From: Delphinapterus leucas
Lineage: Eukaryota; Chordata; Mammalia; Artiodactyla; Monodontidae
DNA: 64,000 nucleotides
Direction: 5' to 3'
Assembly: GCF_002288925.2 (NCBI RefSeq)
Contig: NW_022097996.1
Coordinates: 12,086,139 to 12,150,138 of the forward strand
This document shows, piece after piece, positions 38,350-50,920 of this stretch (positions within the stretch are counted from its first letter, which is position 1; each line of letters starts with the position of its first letter). The translations under genes were made by a program, and so were the position numbers. Under the pieces are notes generated by a model. It saw only the letters and a list, made by a program, of their open reading frames with translations. It did no database searches and was not told the origin of the DNA.

Positions 38350-38538
38350 GGGAAATCCCTGGCGGTCCAGTGCTTAGGACTTGGCGCTTTCACTGCCGAG
38401 GGCCTGGGTTCCATCCCTGGTCGGGGAACTAAGATCCCACAGGCTGTGCTGCACAGCCAAAAAAAAAAAAAGTTTGTTAAGAGGGTAGATCTCAGGTTAA
38501 GTGTTTCTTACCACAGTAAAAAAACTAAAAAAAAAAAA
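38350..38538 (+). mobile_element. CHR-type SINE, short form, with extra 3' segment before second poly-A
   Basis: The SINE head GGGAAATCCCTGGCGGTCCA leads to an A12 tail at 38460-38471. About 50 nt of non-SINE sequence (GTTTGTTAAGAGGGTAGATC..) and a second A-rich tail follow. AAGAATGAGCGGCTTC (38334-38349) reappears with two mismatches at 38539-38554, so the target duplication encloses both parts. Confidence 0.85.
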
Positions 38539-38889
38539 AAGAATGAGTAGCTTCTAGCAATTGGGGCCTCTGATGTGTTCTCCATGTTGTCACCCCACCC
38601 CACTGCCATGGCTTTCATACTGTCTCAACTTAAGGAAGTCAAGCCATGCTGTTGACTCAGCTGACTAATCAAGCACTTGGTCAGCCCACAAACGTGTAGT
38701 GAGTCCTTAGTAGCACTCAGCACTGTGGTTATGCCATGGGGAAATAGGAGGACTTCTGGTTCAAGGCGGAAGGGCACAGGCTTGTAGCTGGGGAAAGGTG
38801 AGCATTTATACATTCCTGATTCTCTCAGCTTATGCACGCACCAAAGAACTCCTAAAATACGCTGGGTAGCTCCAGGGCTCAAACTTAGC

Positions 38890-39380
38890 AGTGGGTTCTG
38901 GAAGTCATGTTGATATTGTTGCTATATTATTATTATTTTTTCTTCTGTGGTCACTCTTATTTTCTCGGTCTACCCATCACAGGACAGAGGTCACAGCCCC
39001 GTGACCTTTTCCTAGTGGAATGGACCTCTGAAGAAATCACATGGCCAAGTTTGTATCAGGGGTCCACATTTGTTTCCTCCACTCTTTTAATCAGAATGCT
39101 CATTTAATTCTATTCCAGCACCTGTTCAGCAATTAACACCCTACGATTTGCATCTTACCCTGACATTTGCTATCTTTCCAATTAGTTTTTATATCAGTAT
39201 AATTAGGCAGGGTTATTACAGTGCATCAAGCAGGGTCATGGTTATTCCCAAGCCTTTAAGCGCTTTCCCAGATTTGTTTAGGGAAGCCACTAAGGGCAAA
39301 TGGTTGATTAGGATCACTGTTTTTCTTCTTCATTCAGATCAGGAGAAAACTGTTTCCCCATGTGGCTCATGAAAGATCAG
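38890..39380. promoter_or_regulatory. Candidate conserved enhancer with octamer and homeodomain sites
   Basis: CAGCAATTAACACC (AATTA at 39131-39135) is followed 15 bp later by ATTTGCAT (39146-39153), then CCAATTAG and TATAATTAGG. The dense homeodomain/POU words in unique sequence resemble neural or mesenchymal enhancers. Confidence 0.4.
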
Positions 39381-41054
39381 GGAAATATGTCAACCTATAA
39401 GAATTAGTATTATGTAGTTCATGACTTTTGGGTGAATTTACAGGGGATTATAAGTAAGGTACATAAGGTGGATGTATTGTGGCCGTTTTCTGTGCGGGGG
39501 CCAAGGCAAGACCGTCACTTCACTTGCTTTGGCTTATCAGTGGCAGGGACAAAGGGAAAGTTCAGGGAAACTGAAACCTTCAAAGTCAGCTTTTTAGTCT
39601 GGTTGGGGTCTGGCGAAGAGAGGGGAGGGGGACTGTTTTCTTCCTAATGGCACAAGGGGATAAAGAAAAGCAGTTTCGAAGTTCAGCCAGTATCTATACT
39701 AAACTTAAGCTTGGTGTTGTAATTTTTAACCCACATTGGGAGTATCTGATGAACCAAAACCCCCAAATTTCTACTGAAAAAAAAAGTCATTTTAGAAGGC
39801 GAGGCTTTGCTGGATCCATTAGCGTATCTATCTATTGTATCCTTGACACTTGGAGCATTGCCTAGATACTGTCTACAGGTGATCTATAAGTTATCCATAA
39901 TATGGGTTGGAGGGAATTATTACCTGTCATTAAATGGAATGTCCAGAATAGGAACTAATCTGTGATAAGTTAAGATTTAAAGTATATGCCATCTAATAAT
40001 ATATGATCATATTCTATATTATTATATTATAATGTATATATAGCACTTCTTCACATATGCCTAGGTCAGATTCATAGAGTGTTCTCGTAAGTGTATATAT
40101 ATAGGTCATACATTAATGTTTAGGTCAAATTCCATTACACCCAATACTAAGGTCCTGGAATTTGGAGAGTTGATCATGGCTGGAAACCAATGAGGTCTTT
40201 GAAATCTCCTGAAAGAGTTTAGATTTTGGTGGGCCTGGACTTGTTCGTAATGGTGTCTGACTTCCCTGCTGAATTGGTAGGATGACATAGCAATATCCAG
40301 ATGCCGAGTCTGATACAGTTGTTGGAGAAACAATACCATGATTGATGGGGGATGTAATAATGCCAGGCTCCTCTGGGAGAGAATTTTACACTGTCTGATT
40401 TCATATCGACAAGGTTTTCTTTTACCTGTGATACAGAATTGTACGGAGTCATCTTGTTGTGGCTTGCCTTGATTTTTTAATAGCGGGTAGAAATGCGATT
40501 TAAAGTCCTGTGTATCAGAAAACCAGGGAATCTGAATTGTTGTAACCAGAGCACATCTATTTATAATTTGGGGGGGAGTCTAGAATTTAAAAATTCCAAG
40601 TACTGAATGGAGATCCCTGAATTTTTTTGCCTTAAGAATGAAAAAGGAGCAAAGGAGCACATGGGTGGGAGCTGGCGGAGTGGGTAGATGATGATCACTC
40701 TTGGGGAGAGAGTCGTGTGTGACATGGTAGACGCTGCCTCTCGCCATCTTGATATTTCTTCCTCAAAATGTTGACACAGAGTAGGCGCTCAGCAAATATT
40801 ACTTAAAGGAATGAGGGAGCCTACTGTTAGGACAGCAGGAACCAAATGGTGCAAGTTCAGTGGGAAAAGCAGAGTGTGGGAAATCGCAATCTGGCCTCTG
40901 GAAGAAAAATAGGGAGGAATACAGCTGTTTTCCCATTGGCTGTGATTGGAATGATAAAAACGGATGGAGAAATTGCTGTCGTCAGTTAATTCACATCTAC
41001 TTTTTAACTGGAACTGTAGGTTTCAGTGTGAAGTTTTTGCGCAGCTGTCCTTTG

Positions 41055-41315
41055 GGTCGTGGCTTAAATGTCATCTCAGTGGACACTTCCTTCCCAATCC
41101 TGCAGTTCCTGGCCCTCTCTCCTGTTTGATTTTTCTCACTGCACTTTTTACCAATTAACATATTATATATTTTGCTCGTTTGTTTGTCAGTTGTCCATAT
41201 TGCCCTCCCTGACTCCCACTACTAAGTCAGAAAGGCCAGAGGTTTTTGTCTTTCTGTTTAGTGGTTTATCCCTAACATCTGGAATAATGCCTAACACACA
41301 GTTGGTATCATGACT
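41055..41315 (+). mobile_element. L2 fragment, sense
   Basis: CATCTCAGTGGACACTTCCT, a CTCCCACTACTAAGTCAGAA segment, and ATCTGGAATAATGCCTAACA follow the order of the L2 3' end. Confidence 0.55.
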
Positions 41316-43255
41316 CTTTGTTTCAGGAGTAATCAACAGAAGACCTGCATCTTGGAAAACTTTGCTTAATCTTTCACAGAGAAGGTCAGAGGTATTGGGG
41401 TCGCTTTGAGTATATACACCACATACTAAGCAAGAGACAGGGCCACTTCCTTTTACCTGGGTGCCTCACTTGTAGTACCTGTTTGAAATCTGCAAATACT
41501 ACAAGTAGGGAAAATGTCTCAAAGGCAGAATATATGTATCCAGGTCCAGAATAAAAACTGTCACTATGTCCATTAGTGGAAAAGTTCAGAACCTCATCTG
41601 CCCATGTGGGTTCACACTTCATCTTTGTCTGAATTGATTTCATCTCCGAAGGCAAACACAGAAATGAAAGGGCCTGTTGAATATACTAGATACATACTTC
41701 ACACTCCTGGAAGAGAACAAGAGGGAGAATGAGAGCAAGGGCACAAACTTAGTATGTATCAGGAATCGCTTAGGTGATTCTCAATTTGGGATTAAGGCAC
41801 ATTTCTCAGTCTGTTGCAAGTTATTTATTTTTTATTGCATTTCTCTTTGTGTAGTGTTCCTACAGACCATTATTTTTATATGAATAGAAATACACTTATC
41901 CTAATGTTTCCTATACTAGTAAGTAGGATATGAATTTACATACATGCCCTCACGTAAAACTGGCAGAGGCCACCTTCCCTAGAGAGTCCCTTTGACACAT
42001 CTTCCCTGTGGCTTCCTTCCCTCCTTCCCCTGTGCCCCACCCTACACACACACCCCCTTTGACTTTAAAAACAAAAATAAAATCTCGTTCCTTTAACCAA
42101 GACCTACGACACAAGAACTCTAGGAAAATGATATGCCTGCAAAGAAGTGGGAGAAGTAGAAAAATAAACAGGGCATCCTTTTTTCTTCTCTGTCTTGGAA
42201 TGGGAGCAGACGGATTTGGCTCCCCGAGGTGATGAGGTTTCTTTCTTCGCTTCAGTTTTCTGAGCCTTTACTTCTTTCAAGGCTCCCTTTGTAAGTTACC
42301 ACAGTGAGGTGGGAAAAGGTTACCTGCTCTGGAGAAGGAGCTCCGAGAGGGGGCGCTTGCCTAGGTATCAGTTTTCTATTGACATTATGCCCCTTTTGGC
42401 TACGCAAGCGTCCCAGAAATTTGATAACACGTTGGTTAAAAAAAAAAAAGTCCAAATAAATGTTATACTCCCCTGAGAATACTGACAGAATGGCAAAACA
42501 CACCTGGGAGGGTGCTGCAGAGTAGTAGCTATTTGTGGACTTGACTCTGCAAAGATGCAGTGAGGGTTCTTGGGCAGAGTCCTTTCTGTTGATGGTGCCA
42601 TCCCATGGTCACTTCTGCGTCGTTGATTAAAGACCTTCTGGGATGTGGATTGCTGTTTGGACTGATGTGTGTCTGCCTTTGGCATCGTGCATGGGGACAA
42701 AATCAGACTGAGAGAGTATCTGGTCATTATTATTTATCCATCGGCAAACTTTAAGAGTTGAGGTGGGCAGAAAGAGAAGTGACCTGAAGACCTGGGTTTA
42801 TTGGGAATACAGTGGGTGAGGACAGCATTTAGAGCCATTCAAAATGGAATTTAAAATGAGAAAACAAGGAGCTTGCTCGCAGCACAGAAAATAAGCAAGG
42901 AAAATATTTCTTCTACCGCTCCTCCTCCTTCTCTCTCTCTTCTCCTCCTCTTACCAGAACAAGTTGGTTGTTTCAGAAACACAGCCTAAAGGGAAGACAC
43001 TGTAGCATGTGTGAGAGCGAGATTAGCAAAATAATCAATATAAACAATATCACCAACGGTATGCAATTTCCTTGGGAACAACCCCTGGTTACCAGGATGC
43101 AATTTCAGTTGCTTTAATAAATGTAGTTTGCCTTTATCCCTAAATAGCTCAGCTGAGCAACTGCTGAGTACTTGTTTAGGGTGGGCAGCGGTGGGGAGAG
43201 GGTTAGTAACTTTTGCTACAAATTTGAAGGTGAAGCCTACCTTGGAGACATATAT

Positions 43256-43350
43256 GCGTGTGTGTGTATATATATATTTTATATTTTATACACACACACA
43301 TGCACATATATATACGTACATAAATACATATATACGTGCACACACAGATG
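43256..43350 (+). repeat. Compound (TG)/(TA)/(CA) tract with inverted symmetry
   Basis: GCGTGTGTGTGTAT at 43256-43269 pairs with ATACACACACACATGC at 43288-43303 across an AT-rich loop, giving a potential hairpin or cruciform. More TA/CA alternation follows to about 43350. Confidence 0.8.
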
Positions 43351-43599
43351 CATGAAACAAAGTCAACGTGCTTCTTTTATGCAGGTAGTACAACATTACG
43401 GACTTGCTGAGTGTGGGCAGGTTAAGTGTCTACACATCAGTGCCTCTGAGCTCTGCATCCTGGGAAGGCATGTTGAGGAGGGACCGTGAGAAACAGCACC
43501 CTCAGAGTCTGATGCCTCAGGGAATATTCTCCCCGGCGTCTCGCCCTTCCTGCGAGCAGGCATTCCGAGATGTCATAAATAAATAAATAACATTTGCCG

Positions 43600-44110
43600 T
43601 TGTTTAGAAATCAATTAATTTGTAAGTTGAAAGGTCAGGCAAAATATTTCGCGATTTCCGAGGCAGCTCTCAAGCTGCAGCGGGTGCCCGAGCAGTAGCT
43701 GTCAGGATGGGGCGCCCAGTTCAGCGCTCAGCTGCTCCGCGCCCAGAATTTTCTGCTGGGGGGACGGGTGACCGCTTGATTAGTCGCTACTGGGTTTTGT
43801 TCAAGGGAGAGCTCTGCATGGTTGCATTTTAACACCTTCTCCACGAAGCAGGAGGCCAGCACAGGGTGCTAAATTCCTGTCTGTGGCTGTCTGTGAAATA
43901 AATCTGTGTGTTGTGCCGTTCCAAGCTGTCAGCAGTGGTTCACCCTGATGGGCCCCTGAAAGGAGTTTCCTTTCTGTCTGTGGAACAGTGAGCAGCCACT
44001 AGGGAGCTGTCTTTAGCTCAGATTTCAGAGTTAGCTCATTAGACCAATAACAGCAGACACTCTCTTCAACATATTCACAAAGTTATATTATGAGAAGGGG
44101 AAAAATCGCC
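43600..44110. promoter_or_regulatory. Candidate regulatory island
   Basis: The unique stretch includes GCTTGATTAGTCGC, CTCATTAGACCAATAACA and several CAGCTG/CAGC words with some CpG retained (for example around 43650-43770). No repeats were recognised. Confidence 0.3.
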
Positions 44111-44429
44111 CGGGCCACCAGACAATGCTAATATTCGGTTTCCCCTGCCTCCTGGACCAGGCGAGATGGGAGATGGAAGGGCTCCATCACCTTGGGCACC
44201 CCCTCCCCACCGCCACGGCCGTGCAGGTTCCCCCCTCTGCCGCCCCCCCTCCCCCCGCGCCGCGCCACCTTTCCTTTCTGATGTGTGGCCTATCTCCGTG
44301 ACAAGTTTATTTATCAAAGTTTCTTCCCTTCCTGGCTGGGTAGCATCTCTCATCCATTTTCTTGTTCCTTCTTAACAGGAGTCTCAGGCATTGGTATCTG
44401 AAGTGGAGGGCGGCCAGGGAAATGATTAT

Positions 44430-45080
44430 TCCATGTTCTGGCTTCTCTGGCTCGTTCTTTCAGTGCATGTTTTTCCTCTTGGCTCTAGGATGTCAGCAAT
44501 CTCCTCAGATATTTATGTGAGATTCATGACACGAAGCCAGGAACGACATTTCTGAGTGGGGTGTTTCCCTGCAAAACAGTTTTGGCCCTATCCTCTCCTG
44601 AGCTGTTCAGCTCTTCTCCAATAAACATTCCAGGATCGCTATACCTCTGTGCCCCGCCTGTTATTGGCACACAATTGCTAGGCTCTGTGAGATACCACAC
44701 GGAGGCCGTTTGCAAAGACTCTCGGAAGCCTTTAATTTGGGGGCAGTATTTCTTAGAGAGTCACAGCTGGAGGACCCGAAACCCAGTCAACATCCAGCTG
44801 CCAGGCTTTTGCCGTGTTTGTGTTTCAGTAAACGATCTCTTCCTTGTGGATGATTATTTCTGTGTTAAGCGCTTTAAAATAATTGGAAAAGTAGAATTCT
44901 TTTTTGGATGATGGATACTGAGTCCATGCTTGCTTTACTACTCCTGCAGTTATTTATCATTATGATGTGCGATCTGATTTGTGTCTGGTAATGCTCGTTT
45001 TACGGTTACACGTAGATCTGCCTTCAGAATTCCCTGGTGCCGCGCTCGTGTAGAACACGCTGAATATGTTCATACTTGGC
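44430..45080. promoter_or_regulatory. Candidate regulatory island
   Basis: The unique stretch has CTCCAATAAACATTCC, GTTATTGGCACACAATTGC and CGTTTGCAAAGAC. No repeats or reading frames are convincing. Confidence 0.25.
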
Positions 45081-45745
45081 TTTAGCACAAAGGCGATTCT
45101 CTTCTTTCCGAAAAATAAAAATCTTGGGTGAAGTATGTTCAGCCATTGTCAAGTAACTCAAGGGAAGGGAAAGAAAGAACAAAATAACTTTTTTCTTCTT
45201 TGAGGACAAATTCAAACTCCCACTTCATGTGCTGTTGTGTTGTTTTTTTTTTTCCCCCTTTTCACTCATGGATAACTTAAAAATGGCTCAACTTGAAATT
45301 TTCCATGTGTCCAGGAAAGCTCCTGGGAGTTCTGAGGATATGTAGGCAGGAAACACTTCAGAATATATAAGCAATCCAAAATTTGTTTTTAGTTTGAGCA
45401 TGCTGAATAGAATATCACAAACTCTGCAGCTTAACTACCTTTGCCTGCAATTTTACACACACACTGTGTGTTGTTTTTATTTTTGTTTTAGTTTAGTTTT
45501 GTCTTTGAGAGGTTGATAAATGGGCTTGAGAGTAGTTTGTTTATTCTGGGATGGACAGTTAACTATGTATTTCTATATAGAGTAGCTTTTTTTTTTTTTT
45601 TCCTGTTTAGTTTCTAAGGGAACAGATGCCTGGGATATGAAAAGCAAAGGTGATAAAATGCTGCTAATTTAATTTCAGCATTAGAATTTCAGGCAAAAGG
45701 AAAAAATAAAACGTGAAGCGTAATTCTTATCCTCACTGCACTTTT

Positions 45746-45862
45746 TTTTTTTTTGGCTGCACTGCGTGGCTTGTGGGATCTTAGTTCCCCGACCAGGGAT
45801 CGAACCCACACCCTCGGCAATGAAAGCACCGATTCCTAACCACTGGACCGCCAGGAAATATC
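45746..45862 (-). mobile_element. CHR-type SINE, short form, with perfect 15-bp target-site duplication
   Basis: A T-run is followed by GGCTGCACTGCGTGGC, CGACCAGGGATCGAACCC and CACTGGACCGCCAGGAAATA. CCTCACTGCACTTTT flanks it at 45731-45745 and 45863-45877. Confidence 0.95.
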
Positions 45863-46637
45863 CCTCACTGCACTTTTCAATAAAGGATTCCCTTCCCCCC
45901 CCAACTCTCCATTAATTACAGTTATCTCAGTGAGTATTTGGGTGGTTAACTGAGTAGATTGACGCATTGCATATCTTGGGCACCACCCCAGTCTGTCTCT
46001 CTGTGGCACCAGCAGGGTGCCTTTTTGGTCTTGAACAGTGGCTTAAACATCAATTTAATGGGCCTGGAATATGACCCCACTGGGTCCTCCTCAACCAAGG
46101 CTTCTCAGGGTGATAAAGGCAGAGCGTGTTTTGCTGTGTTATTGGTCAGATGCAGAATAGGAAGCGTGTGGAGGGAAGTGCGGTAAACGAAGGAGAAAAT
46201 GTGTGAATACAGCCGTCGTGCACATTGTGGTTTTCCGTATTCTTCCTGAGGACAGGGCCTTAGAAAAGCGTCCCTGCCTCTACCCGTATGCTGTAAATAC
46301 CGCTTTATAAAAATAGACCCACACCCATGTTTCACTCAAGTCCATCTTGTACGCAATTTGTGAAAACGAATATTGACCTCGAAGATGTCCCAGGCCCTGC
46401 TGGTCATGATGATTGCATTGGAATTGGGGACACGGTCTCCCAAGTGGATTCAAATATTAGCCCAAATGTAGGACATTTAAAACTATTTCACTTGGAAACT
46501 ATGCAGCAATATCTTTCTTTTTTCAGGGAAAAACACTGAGATATCTGGTAAAATTATTTTTAAGGGAAACCTGTATGTGATACTTTTCAAGTTATACCAG
46601 GCTGGGCTGAGGTGTGGAATTGGGAGCTCCTTCTCCG

Positions 46638-46666
46638 TGGTGTGTGTGTGTGTGTGTGTGTGTGTA
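46638..46666 (+). repeat. (TG)n microsatellite, intron 6
   Basis: About 14 TG units, ending in ATGCGCATGC. Confidence 0.95.
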
Positions 46667-47789
46667 TGCGCATGCAAAAAGTTGCAATCATGTGGGAAAG
46701 TGATGATTCTTTAGGGGGTCAAGATCTGAGTCTGATCCAAGAATCCAGGACAATCCCAGTCTTGCAGCCCAGCCTCTGCTCTATGGTTTGGAGGCCCAGT
46801 GCGAGCCTGGGACCTCCATGCTGGGATTTAAAAAGTCTCAATGTCTTCTCCATACTCTCAGCATGACCCTTCCTGGCAGCCTCCACTTGTGCTTTTGTTT
46901 TCTAAAAGGGACTAATTTGGTATTTATTTCTTTGCGTATCTGTTTTGTTGTTTGTTTTTACAAATTGACCCTGGATTAGATGATCTTCGATAAACAGCTC
47001 AAGTGAAGTACAGGAGAACAAATAGTAAATGACAATATTGGCAGGAAAACATGATGGGGCAAATTGCATCTCGAGTTTCCCAAAGGGAACTGATACCAAA
47101 GTGCCAACCTCTCTCCCTGTTCACCCAGTCATTTAAAACATGGTAATGTGAAATGATCCGATCAGTGAAATGATCAGATCACAATGAAGCCATCTTCATT
47201 GAAGAAACGTGGTTCAAGAGAGCAAGGATAAACCACAGTTCTCTAAATTATACTTCATGTCTCATGGAGAATATTTCTTAAGGCTTCTGTATGTTAACTC
47301 GATCAATTTCTTTGCTTCTACTATGGCTTCCTTGAAAGACCTGCTCCTTCAGTAACAGAAAAAAATGTATTTAGCCTTTCTGGTGAGAAAGACTACGCTC
47401 TCATCTTGGGCCACATGAAGGTGACAACATGAAGATGGTCAGAGGAGTGCTTTCTGATGGTAATTACATCAGATTGTGGGCTGCAAAGTATGTGCTGAGT
47501 GGGTACTGCTGTGTTCATATTGCTGAGTCCCACGACCTCTAAAGGGAAAAAGAAATTACTCTGGTTCTGAAGAGACACAACTCAGAAGTTAAAATACTAT
47601 TTCCAGTCTCTTAGAAGCAGAGGGACGAGGCCTTGGCGGGATGCCATGTCCTACTAAAGCCAACATCAGCCTTGCTTGGGGCTTCTGAGTTTTGTTCTGA
47701 GAACACCCCTCCTGGGCACTGGCAAAGAGATGGTGTCAAGAAAAGGTAAGTAACCGGGCAATGTAGTTTTCTCACCAGGAAGTATATTC

Positions 47790-48190
47790 AAGATTGTTGA
47801 TTTAAAAATAGAATCATTGGGGATCACATAACAGAAAGAAAAACCCTCTATCCACGAAGATGTTCACCACATCATTTATTATCTAGAATTGCAAGGACCT
47901 GGGCAACCTAACTTGTTTCACAAAGAGGGGAATGACTAAGCAGAGGATAGCACAGCAGTTTGATGCACTAGCATATAGCCATTACAAAGAATTATCTGTC
48001 TAGCCATGTGGGAAAATGTTCAGTGAAAAATATAGAATGTATATTGTAGGTACCCTGGTGCTCTGTAAAATGTGCCTGCAGAAATCAAGGAAAGTAAAAG
48101 AGTCAGTGGTTAAGGTGGTGTGATGATGGCTCTGGATCTGTTTTTTATGTTCTGCTTTGATTCTCCTTCCTGATGTAATTAAAACATTCC
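47790..48190 (+). mobile_element. Old LINE-1-like 3' fragment
   Basis: GAAGATGTTCACCACATCAT, TAGCCATTACAAAGAATTAT and GGGAAAATGTTCAGTGAAAA follow the order of decayed L1/HAL1-type 3' ends in sense orientation. Confidence 0.55.
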
Positions 48191-48389
48191 TAAGAAGGGT
48201 CGCCTAGACCAGCCCTTTGAAGACTTGACTCAGAGTATGTTTTAACTTTTTGTTCCCGCTCGGGATTCATCTAGGTTCAAGGATGCTTAGCTGTTTGTAA
48301 AAATGGGTTTTTATCCTGCAGGAAGGACTTTTTTCCCTTGTGCTGAGGAGGAATCAGGATGCCAATGGAGACACGCTACATGGAGGCCC

Positions 48390-48700
48390 TGACCCTTTTA
48401 AAGTGGCCAATTAAGTTGTGGCTAATTTGGGGAAGACGCGTGCTTTGATGTCACTGCTTATCCAATGGTCCTGTTCCTAGTAACTTTTAAACTCTTCCCG
48501 TTAAAAACACACGTAGGATGCTCTCTCTCATAATAGAGTTGTTGCTGTAGACATCAATATAGAAAACACCTCTTACAAAAAATAGCCCAGCTGTTGTCTA
48601 AGTAACTCCTTAGCAACAGTCTGTAGGCTTTTCATGACCTGGTAGAAAACATGATAGATAAGGAAACCCTGCGCTTTAATTTGACTTTTGCCATTAAGGT
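48390..48700. promoter_or_regulatory. Candidate regulatory island
   Basis: GGCCAATTAAGTTG, GGCTAATTTGG and GCTTATCCAATGG are clustered homeodomain and CCAAT-like words in unique sequence. Confidence 0.3.
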
Positions 48701-48870
48701 TGTGTTTCTGGGCAGATGGGTCTTCCTCTCTGTGCCTCAGTTATTTTCCTCGTGCCTCTTGTCTGCCTTGCAAGAATACCAGCAGCCCCATGGGATGGTT
48801 GTGTATGATCCCGTTGTTCTATAGGTAAATGAGGAAATTAAAGACAATTTCGTTTTCCTCTTTATAACCG
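48690..48870. mobile_element. MIR-like scraps
   Basis: TCTCTGTGCCTCAGTTATTT (sense MIR order) and AGGTAAATGAGGAAATTAAA (antisense order) lie next to each other. Low certainty. Confidence 0.35.
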
Positions 48871-50023
48871 GGCTCTATATTCTGGTTGAGGTGGGCTCAG
48901 TTTGAGCTCTAACAGCTCTCAGCCCTGGTTATGAAGATCCCATTTGGAAAGTTGAGGGGCTCAAGTGCCTTTTAGGGGACAGTTGTGCTTAAAAAAATTA
49001 TGGTTTTTATTTTGGTGGAGTAGTTTTTATAGATAGCATTATATAAGGGACCACTTTGATTTTAGCTCTAAAGAGTTGAAGTAATTTGCACTTGGAGTAC
49101 AATTTGAAAGTTAGGTATCGATACAAATCATGAAAAAAAATTCTACCTTATTCATTTTTCTTGCAATAATTTTACCAAATGTATGCTGGTTTAGAGGCAT
49201 TGGAGTTAAAAAAAAAAGCCATGTGTAAAGGATTTATAAATTTCAAAGCCAATAGTAACAACAAACTCCACATGTTGGTTTTTTTAATCTTGAGTAGTTT
49301 TAATCCCCCCTTCCCCCCCCCACATGTCCCTATTGTCCTAATGCCTTTGAACATGGAGAAAGTATTAATTCAACAATTAAATGCCACCTAGAAGCAAAAG
49401 TCCTCTGCACAGTGGAAGGAAAACGCCTAACGAGATGGAAAACAAAGAGGAGGGAGTTGCAGAGACAAAGAGCTCCAATACAAACTGGCCCTGGTCCCCT
49501 GAGAGTTCAAACTCTTGCTGGCAAGAGAGAACACTTTGGTTAATCCCTAATTGTTCTCTTGGTGCTTTGCCAGAGAGATGATTTTTTCAGGAGAAGATAT
49601 AAGGGTTCAGATCAGAGGTTTCAAGAATTTGGTGGTGGGAGGGCCAATGTTTGCCTTCTCAGGACAGGGCTGGAAGCAAGCTGTCCATCACCTTCTCCTA
49701 GGGGGTCATGTCTGGGGTAGAGGCCAGGGAATCACTCACGCACCTGTACTGATGGCCCAGGGCCCTAAGACTTGCTTGTTATCCACCTGCAGGCTTCTCG
49801 CAGTGAGAGTTACCTCTATGAACACCACCTATTGTTGCTTCTAAGAGGGCTTCAGATTTCAGCCTGAGCTTGCCCAGGGTCCGGAAGAGGTCCCCAACGC
49901 CCCTGCCTGCACCACTGTGCACCTCATAGAAATGACCCCAGCAGGCTTCACCCTCCTGAGGCTGGATCTGATTCTGGAAGTTCAAGTGCAGGAGATTGAC
50001 CTCCCTGCTGCTTTAACCGCATA

Positions 50024-50360
50024 CAGTTGGCCCTCCAGGCCCTCCATATCTGCAGGTTCCACATCCTCAGGTTCCACCAAACACAGAGCAAAACTCTCCA
50101 AAGAAAAAAATTCTAGAAAGTTCCAAAAAGCCAAACTTGAATTTGTGGCACACCAGCAGCTATTTACACAGCGTTCACATTGTATTTACAACGATTTACG
50201 TAGCATTTACACTGTATTAGGTATTACAGGTAATCTAGAGGTGTGCTGTAGGTTGTATGCAAATACTACACCATTTTATAGAAGGCACTTGAGCCTATGG
50301 GGATTTTGGTATCTGTGGCGGTCCTGGAAGCAATCTCCCTTGGATACTGGGGGATGACCG
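50024..50360 (+). mobile_element. MER2/Tigger-type DNA transposon, non-autonomous
   Basis: It starts CAGTTGGCCCTCCAGGCC, contains ACTATTTACAC-type and TTGTATGCAAATACTACACC segments, and ends GGATACTGGGGGATGACCG, the complement of its start. TA dinucleotides flank it (50022-50023 and 50361-50362), as expected for Tc1/mariner-Tigger insertions. No transposase remains. Confidence 0.85.
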
Positions 50361-50720
50361 TACAAGTACTAATTGTAAATGACATTCATCGCCCTCTTTG
50401 GGGGAAAGGATTGGGAGTAGAGGGAAAAGACAGAGCTATCAGGGAAATTGTGAAAATTCTCACCCACAGAAAACCCATTGGCAGCAGTGATTGAATAGGG
50501 GTGGGGAAGAAGAGGTAGCAGGACTTTCAGCGCCTTTCCAAAAGAGCCTGGAAGTTTCTGGCCACTTCTGAGCACGTTTGCCCACAGGCTCAGTGCCCGA
50601 GGATAAGCCATACCACTTATGTATCGATTGCTCAGCACTCCAAACCTCCCAGCTCCATTTTTCTTCAAAGTTCTGAGAGACTCCCAGAGTGGGTGTAAAG
50701 GAAAAACCCAGAAGAGTCTT

Positions 50721-50920
50721 TTTTTTTTGCAGCACGCGGGCCTCTCACTGTTGCGGCCTCTCCCGTTGCGGAGCACAGGCTCCGGACGCGCAGGCTCAGC
50801 GGCCATGGCTCACGGGCCCAGCCGCTCCGCAGCATGTGAGATCTTCCCGGACCGGGGCATGAACCCGTGTCCCCTGCATCGGCAGGCGGACTCCCAACCA
50901 CTGTGCCACTAGGGAAGCCC
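50721..50920 (-). mobile_element. CHR-type SINE, antisense
   Basis: A T-run, then GCGGGCCTCTCACTGTTGCG, CTCCGGACGCGCAGGC and CTGTGCCACTAGGGAAGCCC. Flanks share GAGTCTTTT (50714-50722 and 50924-50932), with neighbouring bases slightly different. Confidence 0.93.
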
